Source: AP-15 sp963703745 (GTDB lineage Bacteria; Pseudomonadota; Alphaproteobacteria; ATCC43930; CGMCC-115725). From it: DNA of 64,000 nucleotides. Below are positions 8,250-15,687 of this stretch, piece by piece. The stretch is from assembly GCA_963703745.1 (NCBI GenBank), contig CAVPFL010000004.1, forward strand, positions 1 through 64,000. The letters run 5' to 3'. Position 1 is the first letter of the stretch; each line of letters opens with the position of its first letter. A model generated the notes under the pieces. That model did not search any database and was not told where the DNA came from. It was given only the letters and a program-made list of their open reading frames with translations. The position numbers were made by a program, and so were the translations under genes.

Positions 8250-8960
8250 ATGCACCCGCCTCCGAGGGTTACGATCACCCGCCGCCGGCTGCTGCGCACG
8301 GCCCTCGCCGGCGCCGCGGTCTCGATCTGCGGCGTCCGGCGTGCGGTGTCACAGGTGAGTGGCCCCTTCTTGTTGCCGCCACTCCCCTACCCGGAAGACG
8401 CGCTCGCTCCGGTGATTTCGAGCACGACGATCGGCTTTCACTACGGCAAGCACCACCGCGCTTATGTCGATAATCTGAACAAGTCGGTCGAAGGCACCGA
8501 CTTGGCGCAAAAATCGCTCGACGACATCGTCAAGGCGACGGCCGCCGATCCCGCCCGCATCGCCGTCTTCAACAACGCCGCGCAGGACTGGAACCACACC
8601 TTCTACTGGAACAGCATGCGGCCGAATGGCGGCGGCTCGCCGACCGGCACGATCGCCGACCACATCAAGGACTCGTTCGGCGACTACGCGAAGTTCCGCC
8701 AGGAATTCGCGACCGCCGCGGTGACCCAGTTCGGCAGCGGCTGGGCCTGGCTCGTGCAGGACCCGGACAAGAAGCTCAAGGTCGTGAAGACCTCGAACGC
8801 CGACACGCCAATGGCGCGCGGGATCACCTGTCTGTTGACCTGCGACGTCTGGGAGCACGCCTATTATCTAGATTACCAGAACCGCCGTCCGGATTACGTC
8901 AACGCCTGGCTCGACAAGCTGGTGAATTGGGACTTCGCCGCGCGACAACTCGCCGCCTGA
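8250..8960 (+). CDS. Fe-type superoxide dismutase with Tat signal
   Basis: The 236-residue protein is an iron/manganese superoxide dismutase. The metal ligands are seen in order: H64 in GFHYGKHH, the histidine of QDWNHTFYW, and Asp and His in CDVWEHAYYLDY. The glutamine in AAQDWNHTFYW and that motif point to the Fe type. Unlike cytoplasmic SodB it begins with a twin-arginine leader, ITRRRLLRTALAGAAVSICG, so it is probably exported to the periplasm. The ATG at 8250 is chosen because GAGAGG lies five bases upstream; TTG 8220 and ATG 8235 are in frame. It is followed 14 bases later by rarA. Confidence 0.9.
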   Translation: MHPPPRVTITRRRLLRTALAGAAVSICGVRRAVSQVSGPFLLPPLPYPEDALAPVISSTTIGFHYGKHHRAYVDNLNKSVEGTDLAQKSLDDIVKATAADPARIAVFNNAAQDWNHTFYWNSMRPNGGGSPTGTIADHIKDSFGDYAKFRQEFATAAVTQFGSGWAWLVQDPDKKLKVVKTSNADTPMARGITCLLTCDVWEHAYYLDYQNRRPDYVNAWLDKLVNWDFAARQLAA

Positions 8961-8974
8961 CCGGCCTTGCGCCG

Positions 8975-10273
8975 ATGACCACCCTGTTCGAGAAGGAGGC
9001 ACCACACCCATTAGCCGACCGACTGCGCCCGCACCGGCTCGCCGACATCGTCGGCCAGGACCACCTGCTGGGTCCCGGGGGTCCGATCGGGCGCATGGTG
9101 GCGAGCCGACAGCTCGCCTCGATGATCCTGTGGGGTCCGCCGGGCTGCGGCAAGACGACAATTGCGCGCCTGCTGGCGCACGGCACCGACCTCGTCTTCG
9201 AGCCGCTCTCGGCCGTCTTCTCCGGCGTGGCCGATCTGCGCAAGGTGTTCGAGGCGGCCAGGAAGCGCCGCGAGATGGGCCAGGGCACCCTGCTCTTCGT
9301 CGACGAGATCCACCGCTTCAACCGCGCCCAGCAGGACGCCTTTCTGCCCGTTGTCGAGGACGGCACCGTAATCCTCGTGGGTGCCACGACCGAAAACCCG
9401 TCCTTCGAACTGATCGGCGCGTTATTGTCCCGCGCCCAGGTCTTTGTTCTGCGCCGCCTCGACGACGACGACCTCGAGACCCTGCTCCGCCGCGCCGAGC
9501 AGCACCTCGGTCACCACCTGCCGCTGATCGAAGACGGCCGCGCCGCGCTACGCGCGATGGCCGACGGCGACGGCCGGTTCCTGTTCAATCTCGTCGAGGA
9601 GATCGCACGCCTGCCAGCCGAAAGGCCGCTCGGGCCGCAGGAGCTCGCGCGGATCGTGCAGCACAAGGCACCGCTCTACGACAAGGCCCAGGAGGGCCAT
9701 TACAATTTGATCAGCGCGCTGCACAAATCGCTGCGCGGCTCGGATACTGATGCGGCACTCTACTGGCTGGCACGCATGCTGGCGGGCGGCGAGGACCCGA
9801 TCTACATCCTGCGCCGGTTGACCCGGGCGGCCGTCGAAGACATCGGTCTCGCCGATCCGCAAGCCGTCGTCCAGGCGCTTGCAGCGTGGGACACCTACGA
9901 CCGGCTCGGCTCGCCCGAGGGTGAGCTTGCGATCGCCCAATGCGTGATCTATCTCGCGACCGCGCCGAAATCGAACGCCGCCTACCAGGCCTTTGGCGAA
10001 GCCAGCCGGATGGCGCGCGAGACCGGTTCCTTGATGCCGCCGATGCACATCTTGAATGCGCCGACCCCGCTGATGCGCGATCTCGGCTACAGCAAGGGCT
10101 ATGTCTACGACCACACCACCGAGGAGGGGTTCTCCGGCCAGAACTATTTCCCGGACGGCGTCGCCCGCCGGAGCTTTTACCGACCCGGCGAGCGCGGCTT
10201 CGAGCGCGAGATCAAAAAGCGCCTCGACTATTGGGACAAGCTGCGCCAGCGCGCGGGGGCACCGCCGGAATAA
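8975..10273 (+). CDS. rarA: replication-associated recombination protein A (AAA ATPase)
   Basis: RarA (MgsA) is a clamp-loader-like AAA ATPase that acts at stalled replication forks. This copy has about 432 residues, the usual length. The N-terminal PLADRLRPHRLADIVGQDHLLG is followed by Walker A GPPGCGKTT and Walker B LLFVDEIHRFN, then sensor 1 in GATTENPSFE. The C-terminal part contains the family block GSDTDAALYWLARMLAGGEDP. I use the ATG at 8975 (MTTLFEKEAP); an earlier in-frame ATG at 8927 would overlap the sod gene. Confidence 0.96.
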   Translation: MTTLFEKEAPHPLADRLRPHRLADIVGQDHLLGPGGPIGRMVASRQLASMILWGPPGCGKTTIARLLAHGTDLVFEPLSAVFSGVADLRKVFEAARKRREMGQGTLLFVDEIHRFNRAQQDAFLPVVEDGTVILVGATTENPSFELIGALLSRAQVFVLRRLDDDDLETLLRRAEQHLGHHLPLIEDGRAALRAMADGDGRFLFNLVEEIARLPAERPLGPQELARIVQHKAPLYDKAQEGHYNLISALHKSLRGSDTDAALYWLARMLAGGEDPIYILRRLTRAAVEDIGLADPQAVVQALAAWDTYDRLGSPEGELAIAQCVIYLATAPKSNAAYQAFGEASRMARETGSLMPPMHILNAPTPLMRDLGYSKGYVYDHTTEEGFSGQNYFPDGVARRSFYRPGERGFEREIKKRLDYWDKLRQRAGAPPE

Positions 10274-10730
10274 CCAATTCCCGTGTACCCGCCGATCGCC
10301 GCCCTGCCGAAGGCTTTTGCGGAGTTCGACAGCCCTCCGTTGCTCGCATACGGCGTTGCTCGCCGAAGCCCCACGGCAGGCCGGCCGACCCCCGCTTTTT
10401 CAATTAGGGGATCCTCGGATTTTGGGGATAACACCGATCAATATCTCGTGCCGGGGTGCTCCAAGAATAAGCAGGAGAAGGACAGTATTAGCAGTTCCGA
10501 TGAAGGCCCCTTCAAACCATGCATAAACCGCCGTCGCGCTTTTGTCACTCGAAGATTAAGGTTTTTCCTTTCCGATGGCTTCCAGTCCGATGACTTCCAG
10601 AAATTTATCATAGTGCGCAGTTATGAGACTTTGACAGCGGCGCGAGGAGCAGGCAAAGACACAAGACGTAGAAAACCGGGAGGCCGGGACCGCCACGACG
10701 GTGTACGGATCGTTTCCAGATCACGAGACG
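10274..10730. other. non-coding spacer with truncated gltS downstream sequence
   Basis: No gene is supported here. The last part, about 10620-10730, lies directly after the premature stop of the gltS fragment on the minus strand and has only short frames that do not resemble the rest of a glutamate symporter. The part near 10570 is locally AT-rich. This looks like leftover sequence from a deletion plus ordinary intergenic DNA. Confidence 0.5.
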
Positions 10731-11150
10731 TTAGGGTAGCGTCGCCAACTCTTGCCTGTCCCCCCACGGGAGCACCGAGTGCAGACCGAGGAGTTGGGCT
10801 ATTGTCAGGCCTAGCCCGTTTTGCACCAATAGGAACGGGAACAAGGCGATCAGAAAGCGCAGCAGGCGGACGCCGCCCTGGCGCAGCAGGACAAGATCGG
10901 CGGTCAAACCGATCGAGGCGAAGAACAGCAAAAGGAAGGGGGTCTTTGCCGATGTGTCGAAGGTGACCGCGAGCCCGAATATTCGGTTCGCGACAAGCGC
11001 CAGTACCGCGAAGAGCAAACCGCCGAAGATCGGCGCCAGGATGCTGTAGCGGCTGAGGAACGGCGCTCGCTGAGCCAGGAAGCCACCGACTGCCAGCACC
11101 AGGCACGCGGCGAACAGCGAGGGAACTAAGGGCAGGTCGATCGCCGGCAT
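10731..11150 (-). pseudogene. gltS: sodium/glutamate symporter GltS, N-terminal fragment
   Basis: The 139-residue frame matches the first third of GltS, a roughly 400-residue inner-membrane Na+/glutamate symporter. It shows the successive hydrophobic helices of the family and the block TPFLLLFFASIGLTADLVLLRQGG, followed by FLLVQNGLGLTIAQLLGLH. After that the sequence leaves the family and stops within 15 residues, so the glycine-rich SGGHGT loop and the whole second half are missing. A +1 frame shows GGTGKSW just after, possibly an eroded trace of that loop. An internal deletion is likely; a short functional protein is unlikely. Confidence 0.75.
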
Positions 11151-11212
11151 GCCTGCTCAGCCGACATTCTCCAGATGGGCGGCCTCTGCGGCGGCTCGGC
11201 TCCCGATGCGCG

Positions 11213-12295
11213 TCATGGTTCGAAAATAAGGAAGACGTAGCAGGCAAGCAGCACGAGGTGGACAAAGCCTGCCAAGAGGTTCGTTCGCCCCTGGCCATAG
11301 GTCAGCATCGCCATCAGGAACGACAGCACCAAGAGTACGGTGCCGCCGCTATCGACCCCGAGCGCGAGCGGCAGGTTGAACCAAAGTGAAATCGCGACAA
11401 CCGCGGGAATGGTCAGGCCGATGCACGCTACGGCACTGCCCAACGCGAGGTTGATACTGGTCTGCAGCCGGTTGCTCCGGGCCGCCGCGATCGCTGCTCC
11501 GGTTTCCGGCAGTAATACGATCGCGGCGACGATCACGCCGGCGAGCCTGGACGGCGCACCGACCGCCGAGATACCGCTTTCAATAGACGGCGCCAGCGAT
11601 TTCGCCAACAGCACTACGACTGTCAGGGACAGAACCAGCAACAGTGCCGCAATCCCGGCGATGCGGGCCGAGGGCGGTGATGCGTGTGCCGCGGGACCGT
11701 CGGTGACTGCGGGGAGGAAGTATTCGCGGTGCCGCACCGTCTGCACGAACAGAAAAACGAGATAGAGTGTTGAGCAAGCGACCGCGACGAAGGCCAGCTG
11801 GCGATTGGAATAATAGGGCCCGGGTGTCGTGAGCGTGTGGTTCGGCAGTATCAGCACCAGTGCCACCATCGGCATCAGTACCGCCAGGAACGCGCTCGCC
11901 CCGGAGGTTTGGAATTCCTGCTCCCGATGCCGCAATGCCCCGACCACGATGCACGCGCCGGCAATGCCGTGCACCACCAGAATAACCACCGCCTGGACGG
12001 TGTCGCGCACCAGAAATGGGTTTGGTTCTCCGCTCAGCATCAGGGAGACGATCATCGCCAGTTCGATGATCGTCACCGAGAGGGTGAGTACCAATGTCCC
12101 ATACGGCTCCCCCAGTCGCAACGCGACCAGTTCTGCATGATGCACCGCGGCCAGCACACTGCCGATCAGTAGTGCGGCCAGCAGGAGACCTGCGAATAAT
12201 CCTCCTCCCTTGCCGATCCCGGCCCAAGCCACGAGACCCAGCACCGGCAGGATCCAGAAGCCATACGGTATTCGGTCCCCGTGTAACCCTGCCAT
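11213..12295 (-). CDS. ChaA-like Ca2+/cation:proton antiporter
   Basis: This 360-residue membrane protein belongs to the CaCA superfamily, ChaA branch. It has about eleven hydrophobic segments. The first alpha-repeat reads LGEPYGTLVLTLSVTIIELAMI and the second VLLPETGAAIAAARSNRLQTS followed by NLALGSAVACIGLTIPAV; the acidic residues E (in TIIELA) and E (in LLPETG) are the expected cation ligands. ChaA exchanges calcium, sodium or potassium for protons at the inner membrane. It lies 62 bases upstream of the gltS fragment on the same strand. Confidence 0.88.
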   Translation of the reverse strand: MAGLHGDRIPYGFWILPVLGLVAWAGIGKGGGLFAGLLLAALLIGSVLAAVHHAELVALRLGEPYGTLVLTLSVTIIELAMIVSLMLSGEPNPFLVRDTVQAVVILVVHGIAGACIVVGALRHREQEFQTSGASAFLAVLMPMVALVLILPNHTLTTPGPYYSNRQLAFVAVACSTLYLVFLFVQTVRHREYFLPAVTDGPAAHASPPSARIAGIAALLLVLSLTVVVLLAKSLAPSIESGISAVGAPSRLAGVIVAAIVLLPETGAAIAAARSNRLQTSINLALGSAVACIGLTIPAVVAISLWFNLPLALGVDSGGTVLLVLSFLMAMLTYGQGRTNLLAGFVHLVLLACYVFLIFEP

Positions 12296-12505
12296 ATCCG
12301 AAGTTCTGCTCCGTAACGGTGACGGCCGCTCTATCCCGCCAGGCGGATGAGATATATCGTGATCCGGGACGCGCGATTTTGCCTAATTTCCAGGTCAGGA
12401 AAACGCGATTATCGGTCGAAGATCGATTACCGGGCAAAGCCCCGAAAGGGCGAAGAGGTCAAGCTTCGATATGAATCGCGCCAAATCAGCGGATTATCGG
12501 CCTTA

Positions 12506-12620
12506 CCCGTCATTCCCGCGAAAGCGGGAACCCAGGAGCGGCAAACTCTTTCGGCTCGGCCCCCCTGTTCAGGCCAGGGGCAGGCTCTGGACCCTCGCTT
12601 CCGCGGGGATGAGGACAAGC
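12506..12620. repeat. palindromic intergenic repeat (CATTCCCGCGAAAGCGGGAA type)
   Basis: The element begins with a perfect hairpin, TTCCCGCGAAAGCGGGAA near 12513-12530, and ends with CGCTTCCGCGGGGATGA near 12597-12613. Read in one frame it spells the well-known PVIPAKAGTQ ... LDPRFRGD translation, found in many proteobacterial intergenic repeats. It directly precedes the GTG start of the RluA-family gene. An upstream ORF running through it should not be taken as the N-terminus of that protein. Confidence 0.85.
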
Positions 12621-12637
12621 CTTGGGTCGGACACTTG

Positions 12638-13624
12638 GTGACGGCGGGGACGACCGACACGGTGACGGTCGCCGGCGAGGACGGGTCGGTTCGTCTCGAC
12701 CGCTGGTTTAAAAGGCACTACCCGGCGCTCGGCCATGGCCGTCTCGAAAAGCTGCTGCGCACCGGACGGATTCGGGTGGACGGCAAGCGCGCCCACTCCA
12801 ATGACCGCCTGGTACCGGGTCAGGTCGTTCGCATCCCGCCGCTGGAAGAAATGACCGCACCGGCGCCGCAGATGCTGCGCCAAATCTCGCCAGACGACGA
12901 AACCATGCTGCGTGACGCGGTGCTGCACCGCGACGATGCGGTGATCGTGCTGAACAAACCGCCCGGTCTCGCCGTCCAGGGCGGCAGCGGGACCGAACGG
13001 CACCTCGACGGGCTGCTGGATGCGTTGCGTTTTGGTTCCGACGTCCGGCCGCGCCTCGTCCATCGGCTCGACAAGGACACCAGCGGCGTTCTTGTCATCG
13101 CCCGCACCGCTGCGGCGGCGGCGTTCTTGACCCGGTCGTTCCGCGAAAAGACGACGCGAAAACTCTATTGGGCCATCGTCGTCGGCCTGCCGAAGCTGCG
13201 GCAGGGGCGCATCGATTTGGCGCTGGCCAAACTCCCCGGGCGGCAGGGTGAACGGGTGCGCGCCGATGCCGAGGAAGGCAAGCGCGCCATCACCTATTAC
13301 CAGGTGGTCGAGAGCGTCGGCTCGGAGGCGAGCTGGCTCGCCTTATTGCCGGTTACCGGCCGGACACACCAGCTGCGCGCCCATTGCGCAGCACTCGGCA
13401 CGCCGATCCTCGGCGACGCGAAATACGGCAGCGCCGCCGCGCATCTCGCCGGCGTCCCGGGCATAAAGCAGGTGCATTTGCACGCGCGCTCGCTGTCGAT
13501 CCCACATCCGCTCGCCGGCACTTTGCGGGTCACGGCACCACTCCCGCGCCATATGCGTCAGAGCTGGGAATTCTTCGGCTTCCCGGACGATGTCGAGGAC
13601 CCGTTCTCCGATCTTTCGATATGA
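12638..13624 (+). CDS. RluA-family pseudouridine synthase
   Basis: The product has 328 residues: an N-terminal S4 RNA-binding domain (VRLDRWFKRHYPALGHGRLEKLLRTG region, residues ~15-75) and a RluA-type catalytic domain with HRLDKDTSGVLV carrying the catalytic aspartate. The closing LLPVTGRTHQLRAH and GDAKYG blocks are typical of RluC/RluD, so 23S rRNA is the likely target. I choose GTG 12638: the open frame extends upstream to 12347, but that part is translated repeat DNA. The stop overlaps the ATG of ATP12 as ATGA. Confidence 0.93.
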   Translation: MTAGTTDTVTVAGEDGSVRLDRWFKRHYPALGHGRLEKLLRTGRIRVDGKRAHSNDRLVPGQVVRIPPLEEMTAPAPQMLRQISPDDETMLRDAVLHRDDAVIVLNKPPGLAVQGGSGTERHLDGLLDALRFGSDVRPRLVHRLDKDTSGVLVIARTAAAAAFLTRSFREKTTRKLYWAIVVGLPKLRQGRIDLALAKLPGRQGERVRADAEEGKRAITYYQVVESVGSEASWLALLPVTGRTHQLRAHCAALGTPILGDAKYGSAAAHLAGVPGIKQVHLHARSLSIPHPLAGTLRVTAPLPRHMRQSWEFFGFPDDVEDPFSDLSI

Positions 13625-14316
13625 AGCGCTTCTATAAGAAGGCTGCGACAATTCCGGCTGCCAGCGGTTATGGAATCGCCCTCGACGGCCGGCTCGTCAA
13701 GACCGCGGGGAAGCACGACCTGATCGTGCCGAGTTTGTCACTTGCTGCAGCAGTGGCAGCGGAGTGGGAGGCGCAGCAGGGCGAAATTCGCCGCGAGAGG
13801 ATGCCGCTGACGCGCCTCGCCGGTACCACGATCGACCGAAACCCGACGGAGCGCGAAGCGGTCGTGCATCAGGTCGCCCACTATGCCGGGACCGACCTCG
13901 TCTGCTACCGGGCAACCTACCCGCCGGCGCTTGCCGCCCGCCAGCAGGCGATGTGGCAACCGCTGATCGACTGGGCGATCGAGCGGTACTCGGCACCGCT
14001 CATGCTCACCACCGGGGTCATCCCGACGACCCAACCGGTCGCCAGCCTCGAAGCTTTTGCCACGGCCGTCGCCGCGCACGACGATTTCTCATTGACGGCA
14101 CTCCACGCCGCGACCGTTGCCTGCGGCTCCCTGGTCATCGCGCTCGCGTTGCTCGAAGGGCATCTCGATGCAGCCGCGGCCTTTGCCGCCTCGCAACTCG
14201 ACGAAAGCTTTCAGATCGAGGCCTGGGGCGAGGATACCGAACAGGCCGAGCGCCGCGCGGCAATCGCCGCGGAGATCGCGGCGGCGGCGCAGTTCATGTC
14301 GCTATCTCGCCTATGA
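13621..14316 (+). CDS. ATP12 chaperone (F1-ATPase alpha assembly factor)
   Basis: The 231-residue product is an ATP12-family protein, which in mitochondria and Alphaproteobacteria helps assemble the F1 part of ATP synthase. Family blocks are FYKKAATIPAASGYGIALDGR at the start, LAAAVAAEWEAQQGEIRRERMPLTRLAGTTID, DLVCYRATYPPALAARQQAMWQPLIDW, and near the end LDESFQIEAWGEDTEQAERR. It is coupled to the pseudouridine synthase by a 4-base overlap. Its 3' two thirds are repeated at 15089-15579, with a toxin-antitoxin pair between the copies. Confidence 0.94.
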   Translation: MKRFYKKAATIPAASGYGIALDGRLVKTAGKHDLIVPSLSLAAAVAAEWEAQQGEIRRERMPLTRLAGTTIDRNPTEREAVVHQVAHYAGTDLVCYRATYPPALAARQQAMWQPLIDWAIERYSAPLMLTTGVIPTTQPVASLEAFATAVAAHDDFSLTALHAATVACGSLVIALALLEGHLDAAAAFAASQLDESFQIEAWGEDTEQAERRAAIAAEIAAAAQFMSLSRL

Positions 14317-14396
14317 AGCAGGCGGGACGAGAGGCTACCAAGGAGGCTGCGTGCTGGTGCCTGAAAACTCGGTCAATAGATTGCCTACTTCGGTCT

Positions 14397-14690
14397 TCAG
14401 GCGGGCAAGTCGGTTACTATGACGTCCCAAACCAGCAAAAGGTCGACACTCCAATAGCCGTGAATGAGCCGGTTGCGGAACGCAATGACCTTGCCCAAAA
14501 CAAGGCCAGGGCGGTTACGTACCGCTGGTGAAAGTTGCCTTGCCGCCTCGCCGATTATCTCGAAATTGCGGATCACCGCGTCCTGGACAAGGCGCTCCTT
14601 CATAAACACATCGCGCCCACCCGCCACATAGCTTTCGATAGCTGAGATGCTGTCGGCGATGTGTCCCAAATAAGGAACGTCACTCTTCAC
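14397..14690 (-). CDS. hepT: HepT-like toxin (DUF86), C-terminus frameshifted
   Basis: The 97-residue product matches HepT-type (HEPN, DUF86) RNase toxins of type VII toxin-antitoxin pairs. The active-site motif R-x4-H followed by xY is present as R72-NRLI-H77-GY79. The family usually has 110 to 140 residues. Immediately at the stop, adding one base restores the expected end: DLPA then LKTEVGNLLTE in the next frame, running to a stop at about 14335. So the C-terminus has been lost to a one-base deletion near 14400; whether the shortened toxin is active is unknown. Its start overlaps the end of the antitoxin gene by four bases. Confidence 0.82.
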   Translation of the reverse strand: MKSDVPYLGHIADSISAIESYVAGGRDVFMKERLVQDAVIRNFEIIGEAARQLSPAVRNRPGLVLGKVIAFRNRLIHGYWSVDLLLVWDVIVTDLPA

Positions 14691-14977
14691 AAAGGTTGCG
14701 CCTCTGCTTCGATGTAGGGTCGGAAGTGAGGACTGAGACTTCGGTCGATGACGATGTCAACTCGTCGCGCCAGTTCGCCTTCCAGCTCCTCGACCAGGGC
14801 CAAATAGTCGCTGAACCCACGATCTTCTGCCATGTCGACTAGGAGGTCGATGTCGCTGTCGGCTCCTTCTTCGCCACGCAATACGGAGCCGAAGAGACGG
14901 ATGTTCGACGCACCGTGACGGGCTGCGATAGCCTGCAGCACATCCCGGCGGCGGTTCAGGTCATCTCGTAACAGCAT
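14687..14977 (-). CDS. mntA: MntA-like nucleotidyltransferase antitoxin
   Basis: The 96-residue protein has the minimal nucleotidyltransferase fold: RLFGSVLRGEEGADSDIDLL, with G30-S31 and the metal-binding D42-x-D44. MntA antitoxins silence HepT by adding AMP residues to the tyrosine near its active site; here that tyrosine would be Y79 of the neighbouring HepT. The gene is first in the pair and overlaps hepT by four bases. The pair sits between a complete and a partial copy of ATP12. Confidence 0.88.
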   Translation of the reverse strand: MLLRDDLNRRRDVLQAIAARHGASNIRLFGSVLRGEEGADSDIDLLVDMAEDRGFSDYLALVEELEGELARRVDIVIDRSLSPHFRPYIEAEAQPL

Positions 14978-15088
14978 GATAGGGTCTTCGGTTTCTGGTC
15001 GCTGCGCCGCAATCTACCTCAGCGGAGACAGAACGGAAGGATTGGTCTGGGTCCCATCCACAGGTCCAGACTTCGGCTAGCCCAGACC
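14978..15088. other. spacer between mntA and the ATP12 partial copy
   Basis: This is the upstream region of the mntA-hepT pair and the left border of the second ATP12 copy. No gene is supported. The promoter of the toxin-antitoxin pair should be here. Confidence 0.4.
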
Positions 15089-15579
15089 CGCCTCGCCGGT
15101 ACCACGATCGACCGAAATCCGACGCAGCGCGAAACGGTCGTGCGTCAGGTCGCCCACTATGCCGGGACCGACCTCGTCTGCTACAGGGCAACCCACCCGC
15201 GGGCGCTTGCCGCCCGCAAGCAGGCGGTGTCGCAACCGTTGATCGACTGGGCGTCGAGCGCTATGATGCGCCGCTCGCGGTCACCACCGGGGTCATCCCG
15301 ACGACCGAACCGGTCGCCCGCCTCGAAGCTTTTGCCGCGGCCGTCGCCGCGCACGACGATTTCTCATTGACCGCGCTCAACGCCGCGACCGTTGCCTGCG
15401 GCTCCCTGGTCATCGCACTCGCGTTGCTCGAAGGGCATCTCGATGCAGCCGCGGCCTTCGCCGCCTCGCAACTCGACGAAAGCTTTCAGATTGGGGCCTG
15501 GGGCGAGGATACGGAGCCGGCCGAGCGCCGCGCCGCGCTCGCCGCGGCGGCCGAGTTCGTGTCGCTACTGCACAGCTGA
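15089..15579 (+). pseudogene. ATP12, 5'-truncated duplicate with frameshift
   Basis: From 15089 to 15579 the DNA is closely similar to 13813-14316 of the intact ATP12 gene (offset 1276), with scattered substitutions throughout. The first roughly 64 codons are missing. One base is deleted near 15251 (GACTGGGCG then TCGAGC, where the intact copy has GACTGGGCGATCGAGC), so the protein is split between two frames; the second part still ends in a proper stop. There is no start codon with a ribosome site. The similarity begins abruptly inside the gene, so this copy is a relic of duplication or of an insertion that carried a piece of ATP12. Confidence 0.9.
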
Positions 15580-15687
15580 GCGAGGCGAAACGCTGAAATT
15601 GCCGAGGAGGTCGCGCGCCCGGACCGAAAGCTTGGCATGGGCGGATCAGTCCACTTTCCTTGGCTGCTTAGTCCGTGTCCGGTAGCG

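Noticed and set aside
12347..12637. N-terminal extension of the RluA-family protein with PVIPAKAGTQ and DPRFRGD
   Set aside because: These residues are the known translation of an intergenic palindromic repeat; the S4 domain starts after the GTG at 12638.
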